Below are positions 56,236 through 64,000 of a stretch of 64,000 nt of DNA, piece after piece. Each line of letters starts with the position of its first letter. Within the stretch, counting starts at the first letter, position 1. Under the pieces are notes generated by a model. It was given only the letters and a program-made list of their open reading frames with translations. It was not told the origin of the DNA and searched no databases. The position numbers and the translations under genes were made by a program. Source of the stretch: Reticulitermes speratus (Eukaryota; Arthropoda; Insecta; Blattodea; Rhinotermitidae); contig JAJKFL010000005.1 of the NCBI GenBank assembly GCA_021186555.1, positions 45,069,635-45,133,634 of the forward strand. Direction: 5' to 3'.

Positions 56236-56605
56236 ATGTAATGGTTCGTTAGGAAGAAGAACCCTAATTTTAAAGCACTCTGCGGTTATCACAGTTTGCA
56301 AAAACTGGAGGCCTGTATTGCAATTGATGATGAGTTTGCTGTGCGTCGTTGTAGGAGTCACATTTACAGTGTCTGTCCTGATTGATGGGTGTTCATATTG
56401 GCTTTGGATACCTGTCAGTTTCAACATGCATTGCTGTAGGGGCACCATGCATGCCAATGTTGGCTTCCGCCCGCGCCACCCCCCCCCCCCCCATTTTGCT
56501 CTTACATGTACCGCATTTGTTTTTAAACCCTGGCCAGCAGACCACTTACGGCTCGTGTTTCGTCTGTGTTGAATTAACCTGCATATAAAGTGAACCATAA
56601 ATATT

Positions 56606-57140
56606 TTTAGGCACTTTCGTAAAATTGCGAAAAGCGACTATTAGCTTCGTTGTGTCTGTCTGTCCGTCTGCATGATGGAACAACTCGGCTCCGACTGGAC
56701 GGGTTTTCATGAAATTTGATATTTGAGTATTTTTCGAAAATCTATTGAGAGAATTCAAGTTTCATTAAAATCTGACAAGAATAACGGGTACTTTACATGA
56801 AGACCTGTGTACATTTATAATAATATCTCAATGAATTCTTCTTAGAATGAGAAATGTTTTAGACAGAAGTTGCAGAGAAAATTAAAATACACATTTTATG
56901 TTCGATAACTTTATTTCTGAAAATCGTGCTGTTTATGAGGTAATGTGGAAAAATATGGTAGAGCCAGACAGGTCACATATGATAGGCAATATAATACGGC
57001 ACATGCACATTGCATGCTGGATAACTAAGGCTACAGACACACACTCAGAATATGTAAAACTTATTGCTTTTCCACAGCAACAGTGATTAAGCTAATGCCC
57101 CTCAATATTACGTATGTACGTACAGTGCCTCTCTTGTTAA
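56606..57140 (+). repeat. About 530-bp interspersed repeat, copy 2
   Basis: The reverse complement partner of 32852-33380. It includes aggcactttcgtaaaattgc, gcgactattagcttcg, catgatggaacaactcgg and aggctacagacacacactc. No coding frame. Confidence 0.85.
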
Positions 57141-57359
57141 AATGTTACGCTGGCGTCTATTTTGATAGACTCAGCACACTGATGACTGTGTAACTACCTG
57201 CTTTAAAGTACAAGAACTGTGCATGTGACCACACTGCGTGTTTATGTGTTTCGTACGAGCCTTATAATAAAGAGTGTTTCTTATTCTAAACAGAATTGAT
57301 TGGTTGGGCTTCGTAATGGAAAAATGTGTTTACTATGAGGAAGGAACTGCATATTTATA

Positions 57360-57837
57360 CTGTAGACCCTCGAATGAACGGACTAATAGGGGGAGTGGGT
57401 GGTCCGATAATGCCGATTGTTCGGTACTTGCGAATTATGTGTACATATATAGCCTAAAAAGTCGCCAAAACAGTAACAACAGTAACGCATTGCTGTATAT
57501 ATAACACTAATGCATACACATAATACTGTACACAACTGTCCTGTTAGCACTATCACTGTCTGGAAGCCATCGTTAATTGGAATTTAGTAAATTTCTGATA
57601 AATATAATAAGTTCACGATCCAGGTTAATGCAAACAGCAATACACTACCACCTCCACGTGTCAGCAAAGACTGAGCGGGTGTTCATGTCCGCCACGTAGC
57701 GGCCGCTTCGCTAATTAACAGTGAAGACCGCTAATTTCACATATTTCCATTGCGGACGAAAATTTCGGAACCAACAGATTTCTTCCGTTATTTCCGAAAT
57801 CCGTACATAAGAGGTCCGTTAATTCTAGGGCCTACAG
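57360..57837. mobile_element. Tigger-type MITE
   Basis: Ends CTGTAGACCCTCGAATGAAC, GGAC and, inverted, CTGTAGGCCCTAGAATTAAC, GGAC, flanked by TA (57358-57359, 57838-57839). Tigger elements characteristically start CAGTAGA/CTGTAGACC. 478 bp without a transposase frame. Confidence 0.85.
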
Positions 57838-57845
57838 TATAATAG

Positions 57846-58140
57846 AAAGACAAAGGCCACCCCTTAAGATGCCATGTAAGCACAGAAGGGGGACTAGAAA
57901 TATAGCTCTATTCATTCTTTAATCTCTGCGCTAGATGGGGATGGGTGGTCAACATCATGCTCGGGCCGCATTACCCCTGGGAAGGAACCCCGGTACCCGT
58001 TGTACAGGAGGCTGGTTAGGCCGCAGGGTCGGTCTGGGTGGGTGTGGAGAAGAGAAAATCTCTCGCTTCCAACGGTGTTTGAACCCCGAAACCTCCAGCT
58101 CGTAGCGAGTCGCTATACCGACTACGCTGCCCCAGCTCCT
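57846..58140 (-). mobile_element. SINE family A, near full-length
   Basis: Minus strand: tail taagatgccatgtaagcaca, body atagctctattcattcttta and ggtacccgttgtacaggagg, then the B box as ggtgtttgaaccccg and the head agcgagtcgctataccgact. Confidence 0.88.
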
Positions 58141-58867
58141 TTATCTATATAACACTTACATTAATTTCAGACCTCAAAGAACTAACAACGTATTAAGCCG
58201 GGATGGTCAAATAAGTGGCTAGGGGATTCACCAGTTCTTCCTGTTTTTTTTTTTCCTTCTCAGCCATGTCCAGGCCCAACTGCCCAACCGTCCCGTAGGT
58301 ACCAACCGGAACATCAATTAAACACTCACATACGCGTGTTGCAGAAGTCAAGAGTATGTAGAAATATACCTCCACGCTTTGTGTACACCCTCCTTCATGT
58401 ATGCCTATTTGTGAATTATTTAGCGACAGTGTCAGCGTGTTAAACTAGGGGGTCTGTATAGCCTTGAGCGGTGGGATGATATGTGAGTAATGGATTGGAA
58501 AGGACACGGAAGGCAGCGTCCGTGGCGTAGCTTGAGGTAGTGCCCCCTCATTTACCTCGAGGGACTAAGGAAGATCATGAGAATTTTAAGTCAGAATAGG
58601 CGGGTTCCAGGAAGTGATATCAACATGGGACCTCCAGAATATAAAAAAGTAGCCGTAACCACTGGACCACAGCGTAGTTCTGTGTACCTGCTTAGTGTGG
58701 TGCTTGGAAGCAGGGTTATCTGCGTTTACGAGTATAATATTGCAATGTATGCGGCCTGTATTCATTTTAATTTGTTGGTAGTTCATTGTAATGCAAGATA
58801 CATGTACAGTGCAGAATCTGGATTCGAAACTTTAACTATATCTACATTGGAAACTGAAGTCCTTGTG
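58141..58867. other. Non-coding stretch, nothing recognised
   Basis: A minus-strand frame of 60 codons (58193-58375) has a Lys/Glu-rich helix but no recognised domain. Not called as a gene. Confidence 0.3.
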
Positions 58868-59140
58868 CTTAATTAAGTACTACGCCCCGTGAATATATAT
58901 GATGCAGTGGAGATATAACTCCACGTATTCCTAACGTCGGCACTGTATGCGAGTGAGTGGAAACCGTCACGCATCAGACGCTTTACCCCAGGGGAAGGAG
59001 CCACCGGTGCATATTGAATAGGAGGCTGGGTGGACATCATAACGGGTCTGGACGTTTTGATGAAGAGATACATCTATTGCCTCTGCCGGAAGTCCACGAT
59101 TTCTCGGTCGTCCATGCCGTAGCGTAGTCACGGTATCGGG
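58868..59140 (-). mobile_element. SINE family A copy, diverged
   Basis: Minus strand: gtggagatataactccacgt, cgctttaccccaggggaagg and ttgaataggaggctgggtgg, then the head as catgccgtagcgtagtcacg. Confidence 0.8.
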
Positions 59141-59557
59141 GGGAGATGTCCTGGTTATATTTATGTTTATTCGGATCTGTAGATGTTTGATTTCCTCCAG
59201 GGAACAGAAGTCACTCTACATCTGACAACATGTGCACCCACCTGTCGACGCTCAACGGTGTGCACGGCATTTCTAGGAAATACGGCAGCGTATTATTGCA
59301 TTATCTTGAGTTGTAGACAAAGAGCCTACTGCCTTTTGCACTTCGGTTCTCTCACATTTCTGCGCAGAACACATTTAACTTATGTCCCCCACCTTGATAC
59401 GCACGAGCTGTTTCATTTAACAACACTGCCCCTTCTGGTCTGGATGTGTTTAGTAGAAAGTAGGAGAGACTAGACAATCGTACCGCCTGCCTCGTACGTT
59501 TGGTTCTTCTTTATGACCTACAAACCCTTGAAATTGAAGGTGCTACGTTCCTGCAAA

Positions 59558-59849
59558 GTGGCGGTTGCGCAGGTGATTGAGGCACTGCGCTCCAAGCTGG
59601 AAGGTCGCGGGTTCGATTCCCGATGGTGTAATTGGAACTTTTCATTGACATAATCCTTCCGGCTGCAGTATGGCCCTGGGGTCGACTCAGCCGCTAGCAG
59701 AAATGAGCACCAGGAACATTTCCTGGTGGGTAAAGGCGGCTGGTGCGTAGGGCTGACAACCTTTCCACCTTCATGTGCAGATTATCTTGAAATCTGGGAG
59801 CCTCAACCTCCTGGAACCCTCAGGGCCTGTCCAGGGTTGATTTACCTTC
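59558..59849 (+). mobile_element. SINE family C, full-length
   Basis: 292 bp between perfect 13-bp target duplications ACGTTCCTGCAAA (59545-59557 and 59850-59862). The head has GTGGCGGTTGCGCAGGTGAT (A box) and CGGGTTCGATTCCCGATGG (a consensus-like B box). The body is as in 46431, with tail gttgatttaccttc. Confidence 0.94.
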
Positions 59850-59862
59850 ACGTTCCTGCAAA

Positions 59863-61089
59863 ACCAGAATCCTTATTTGTTATTATGAAATTTGTTTAAT
59901 GGTTCGTATCACATGTTGCTGGAGAAAAAGTCACTGGTATCTATTGGGGGGTTGGGGGGGGAGATGGATGGCTTCCGTAGTCGGGTTGGATAGACATACA
60001 GTTGTAGCTAAGAGGATGATCCATACTCCTGTTAGGTATTGAACCTCGGTCCCGTAACTCGTAACTAATCACAATCGTGGCTGTGCCGTGCGAGATCATG
60101 TAACAAACACGTCAATCAGCTAACACACGATGTTTCTTTGTCTATGCAAAGGTGCTTCACGAGACGCAGCAGTAAACAGTGCCTCATCCTTAAGTTACAC
60201 CTTACGTCAGACAACGAAGTAATCACACTGTAAACCGATATGACACTTCGCGATGTCGCAGGTTGGCCGTTGAACACAGTACAGCACTATCAAGTGGCCA
60301 GAAATTGAGTTGCCCTGCACATTTATGCACCATCTTACACTAAGTGGTTCTAGGAGGAATTTACTTTAGTGTATTCGTACATGATTTTACGTATAGGAAA
60401 AAATATATTTTCTTTGAAAGTGTGATTGCTGTGTGTCCTGCCGCGGACCAACAAAGTACACCTAAATATACATGAAATTTACCCACCCTCATACTCTTGC
60501 CATTGTGTGCGATACATTTGTGTGCAAGTACAATTTTTGGATGGGATTTGAATCGCCGTACCAAATCCTTTTCCAGTCCGTTTTGTTACGTTAATGTGCG
60601 GTGTTGACAGACCTTAACTGCGCATGTGAAAGGTAGGATAACATTGTATCTTTTACAAGGAAGGTATTTTTGAAATTTTTATTTCTTATGAAGTATTATA
60701 TCGTTATAAAACCCAGCTTTATTGGCCTCGTAACTTTTATTAGGGCTATAAAAGCATTGCAGCAGAAACTTCTTAGCTCTGTCATCAGGTAATGGACGAT
60801 TGTGTAACACCACACCATAAGATCTGTGGCTGGTGTTGCTTTTCCTTTGTTCTTCTGGTAACATTAGCGATCGTCTGTGTTTTCGATATTCTCACGACCT
60901 GGTGTCTCGGATTGTTGACAATACAAATTTATCAAGCCTTAATTATGCATTTTATTCCAGCCTCCTGTTAGTTCCTTCCTCTTAAATCCAAGTATCTCCT
61001 TAGGCCCCTGTTGTCACACACCCTCGTTGTGGGTAACAATCCAAGTATAGCTACTAATTTTTTTGTTGTGTTGCTTGTATTCATGTTAT
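59863..61089. other. Non-coding stretch, nothing recognised
   Basis: Short G runs near 59944-59962. No supported gene. Confidence 0.3.
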
Positions 61090-61265
61090 ATTTTCCTTGC
61101 ACATGTCTTGATCGTTACAAGCATCGTCAAGGAGGTTTCGTATATTAATTTGGTATGATTTTCCTTCATATTCTAATGTTTTTGTTGTATGCTGATTTTA
61201 TGTACGTTATCCTCAGGGATGATGATTTTAAAGGATCGAAACGTCTAGCGGGAAAATGCAATGGA
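61090..61265. repeat. Degenerate family F-type repeat
   Basis: Plus core cctcagggatgatgatttta, aaggatcgaaacgtctagc near 61212-61250. A weak inverse phrase (gcatcgtcaaggaggtttcg) lies near 61120. Confidence 0.5.
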
Positions 61266-61394
61266 AATGCAACAACAAATTAGTGTAATATAATGGTATA
61301 AAAAGATTTTCTTCAATTGACCATAATGAAGGGTGTGAAAATGAACTTACTAAAAAGAACCCCCAGTCTGTGTTTTTGCTTTAACATATTTCTT

Positions 61395-61700
61395 CATCTT
61401 TTTCTCTTCTATGGCGCTTCGGCCCTTTTTCGGACCTTGGCCTCCCCGATCTGCTACACCCAACATTCTCTATTCCTTATCGCCTCCTTCCAGTTCTGTA
61501 TTTGGAACAAATCAGCGTCTTCCCTCCAAATAAAATTCATCTCCTCCTAGGTTTTCCCATGGGCCTTCTTCCTCTGAAATATCCTCCCATACTTTTTTGG
61601 GGATACGAGAATCATCCGTCTTTACTACATGGCCAGTCCACTGTAGTCCATTCAGGCGTAGAAATATTTAAAATGCCACATAGTCTTACATTTGTAGGTC
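61395..61700 (-). pseudogene. Non-LTR retrotransposon C-terminal fragment
   Basis: Minus strand, moving between frames: LQWTGHVVKTDDSRIPKKVW, then a GRRPMGKPRRR-like stretch, then an NWKEA-like stretch and a final region with EAKVRKRAEAP. These are the typical last blocks of insect LINE ORF2 proteins after the RT domain (WTGHV.R....R.PKK, GRP..RW.D). Several frameshifts; the RT itself is absent. Confidence 0.65.
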
Positions 61701-61787
61701 TCCTTATTGTATCTAATTTTTAACATATTTCACATCCACATAAATACAAAATTGTCCTTTGCCTAATAATCTCGCAGTAAAGGTATT

Positions 61788-61960
61788 GGAGCGTGGAGGT
61801 AAAGCTGTAGGAATACTGTACCTTATTATTAGATAGAGGTGTCAGTCTCACGCTCCAGCCAGTTTAATTCTGATAATTCACTCCTGTAAACGCCTATCCG
61901 TTGAAGGGTAGCCGGGTGGGCCTCATCGCAGTTTTGGGTACGGTGGAGTCGAGGAGCATA
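61788..61960 (-). mobile_element. SINE family A copy, diverged fragment
   Basis: Minus strand: gcgtggaggtaaagctgtag, gtgtcagtctcacgctccag and gggtagccgggtgggcc keep the family order. Confidence 0.55.
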
Positions 61961-62039
61961 CTTAACCGTCATCTGAACTCAGTCCATTCGACTCGTAGGC
62001 ATTGATCGTATTAACTGACCTGACGCAAGTTGAGTCCTT

Positions 62040-62115
62040 GATCCTAACTAGTGCTGAGTTTCAGAATACGTAGAGCTGTACCTCCACTTGGCCACACGTC
62101 GACGGCGACAACTTT
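62040..62115 (+). mobile_element. SINE family A, 3' fragment
   Basis: actagtgctgagtttcagaa, tacgtagagctgtacctcca and gacaactttgac match the last 70 bases of family A. Confidence 0.6.
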
Positions 62116-62940
62116 GACAGAAAGTAGCGAACGGTCGTTTGCATAACGTGTGTCTTTTCCTGTAATGATCCATTATGCCCTTCATCCTGCAGGCTCATTA
62201 CCGGAGGCCATGAAGCCTGCAACGTAGGTTATGAAACTGACGTATCGTTTCGAAAAGGAAAGGAACGTACAGACAATTGACATTCGCGGAACAATGACCT
62301 TTACAGAGAAATCTCCATGGAAACAAGAAGGGGCTTTCATAACTGTGTTTTGTGCATTTCGATAGGTCGTGACAACTATTTGATGCCTTATCCAGAGATA
62401 ATAATGCATTCTTTGTTGATCCAACGGGTTTCTGTAAAGACTATCAGCTGTTGGGACAATGTTTTGTCGGATGATACGAAGCGACCGAGGAGGAATCGGT
62501 AATGGATTATTTGAAGGTAGACTCTCGACCGAAGCAAATTAAGAAAATGCTTAGAATCAAGAGCTGTAGTTTTTATGGCTGAGACTTGAATCTGATACTT
62601 TCAGGATGTCACATGTTACCGCGAAGTTTGTCTGCTCGTTCGTAAAAAATAAATGGTATTGGTTTAGAGGTCTGAAGAACAGCTGTGTATTATCGTGTAT
62701 TTTTATTATACAAACATTAATATAGGGTGTATCTTTTCCTGCTTGACTGACAAGTGCCGGCCTGACGCTCTGGTGAGATTCTATTAGACTTTCGGAAGGT
62801 TATTATCACTGCGATCGTTCGTTTAGCTCCCTTCGTCGGCTGTTAAATCTTCCAGACACGCGGCGTACGACGCAACGCTGGCAGAGCGTCGGGCGGAGCA
62901 TTAGGCCGGCGCTTGACGGTCAAGCAGGATAAAAATCTAT
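62116..62940. other. Non-coding stretch with one inverted repeat
   Basis: 62731-62775 (tcctgcttgactgacaagtg, ccggcctgacgctctgg) is mirrored at 62876-62931 (cagagcgtcgggcggagcat .. gcgcttgacggtcaagcagg). It could be a small MITE, but no clear ends were found. No gene. Confidence 0.4.
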
Positions 62941-63129
62941 AGTTAACCATAAACACACCTTTTTTTTTTTTTGGAAACAATACGTAAATGTCACCTCCTA
63001 CATGTTTCTTCTCCTTCTGATTTATAGAGATTTTGGTACTCCTTGATAATGGCCCTGAGTGGGCCGGAACGTGTGGAAGGTGACATTTAGACATTTTCCC
63101 TAATAAATAGTGTATTTGTTGGTTAACTG
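62941..63129. repeat. Family F-type inverted repeat
   Basis: Left tagttaaccataaacacacc .. aatgtcacctcctacatgtt; right, inverted, ggaacgtgtggaaggtgaca .. ttggttaactgtg. The plus core ccttgataatggccctgagt, gggccggaacgtg has GGAAC in place of GAAAC. Confidence 0.75.
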
Positions 63130-63142
63130 TGAATGTTTGTAG

Positions 63143-63420
63143 GGATAGCGTATTCGGTGTGGTGACTAGTTTGCGGACTGAACGATCCGGGATTCGAATT
63201 CCTGCAGGGGCAAGAGATTCCTTGTTTCGCTAAAACGTCCAGACTGGCTCTGGGGCCTACGCAGCTCGTATTCACTGGGTACCGGTAGTCTTTCCCCGGG
63301 AGGTAAAGCGACTAGTGTGTGAGAGTGACAATTCACCTCCATATAGTGCTGACATTAAGAATGAGTGAACCATACCTCTACTCCCCTTATGTATTGTCAT
63401 GATGTACACAGGGACAACGT
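63143..63420 (+). mobile_element. SINE family A, near full-length
   Basis: Head ggatagcgtattcggtgtgg and gggattcgaattcctgcagg, body gtccagactggctctggggc and gggtaccggtagtctttccc, tail tgatgtacacagggacaacg. Confidence 0.88.
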
Positions 63421-63839
63421 TTCCTTTCTTTTTCAGTACCTGAAGTGCTGTTGACTTATAGGTGCGTCTTCCTACTGTCATGAATCTGTGGTCAGACCCT
63501 CGTTTGTTAAAAAATTCTTGCTTTAGTACGTGTAAAGTGAGTTTCCTTTTAACTGAGCACCGAACGTCGCGGTGCTTTGGATAACACCCCTTAGTCTTTG
63601 GTTAAAATTTGGGGGCGTCAGACTGGCTCATTTACTCCAAAGCAGTGTCGGGATTGTGCCTCATTATGTCGTGGCCACATCCACACACTTTCTAATTCAG
63701 TATTAATTATCTTACACATAGTCTGTGCAGCTGTCAACGTCAGCGGATTGATCTGCGTAGTGAATTCGCAGTGTGTTTACTGTGCTGTGTTAAAAGGTAG
63801 GCTATATTTGCCTTTTGCTTCATTAAACACCACACCTTT

Positions 63840-64000
63840 AAGACGTATGGGGGAGTGGAGTCACAGCTTCACGCAGTCTTAAACTTGGCACTGGATGGAC
63901 GTGAGTGGACAGTTTCACGCTATGGCCATTTTACCTCTACGGAAAGCTATACGGGTACCCATTGGATGAGGCTCGAGGTCCCTAATGGCGGTCTCGACGT
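63840..64000 (-). mobile_element. SINE family A copy, cut by the window edge
   Basis: Minus strand: gggggagtggagtcacagct, tggacagtttcacgctatgg and gggtacccattggatgaggc. The head lies beyond 64000. Confidence 0.8.

Noticed and set aside
56212-56598. Overlapping frames on both strands of about 118-128 codons
   Set aside because: Includes a homopolymer C run, no domain and no splice context.
59590-59640. True tRNA gene
   Set aside because: The A and B boxes belong to the SINE C head, the target duplication flanks the entire SINE, and no full cloverleaf was seen.

Overview
This is a window of animal nuclear DNA, almost certainly from an arthropod with a large, repeat-rich genome. It has GT..AG introns, a canonical AATAAA polyadenylation signal, AT-rich non-coding DNA, many short tRNA-derived SINEs, pogo/Tigger- and mariner-like DNA transposon remains, and satellites. 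The SINE types and conserved 'coding-like' repeat fragments resemble what I remember from cockroach and termite assemblies. That species-level impression is recollection, not proof. Nothing bacterial, organellar or viral is visible.

Layout. 1-4.9 kb holds the only convincing host gene: the last four exons of a plus-strand protein-coding gene whose 5' part lies left of the window. The splice phases agree and the last exon runs into a repeat-containing 3' UTR with an AATAAA at 4857. Its upstream intron region also holds a TA-flanked, internally deleted pogo-type transposon (400-1284). I do not recognise the host protein. From 4.9 kb to the right edge I find no supportable host gene; most open frames there are short, unspliced or fall inside repeats.

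The rest is a mobile-element landscape. (1) At least three SINE families with RNA polymerase III A/B-box-like heads, called A, B and C here for convenience, give about 30 copies, several with exact target-site duplications and two with one SINE nested in another. (2) About 20 palindromic fold-back repeats, called F here, share the core CTGANGATG-hairpin-GAAAC; the hairpin arms change sequence between subfamilies while keeping base pairing. (3) DNA transposon remains: a decayed mariner-like transposase (29651-30976), a Tigger-like transposase C-terminus (about 12582-12949) and five or six MITEs with TA target duplications. (4) Tandem arrays: a 37-bp hairpin-unit array (8507-8914), a 49-bp satellite with higher-order structure (about 14916-15860), a 48-bp array that stays open in frame (37351-37734) and older arrays of about 120-335 bp. 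(5) Fragments of non-LTR retrotransposon reverse-transcriptase C-termini and one possible LTR plus primer-binding site.

No set of genes here works together as a pathway. The most unusual signal is family F, whose conserved core resembles the hammerhead ribozyme core CUGANGA..GAAA but carries a constant extra U and no obvious complete stems I and III. All family names and boundaries were judged by eye.
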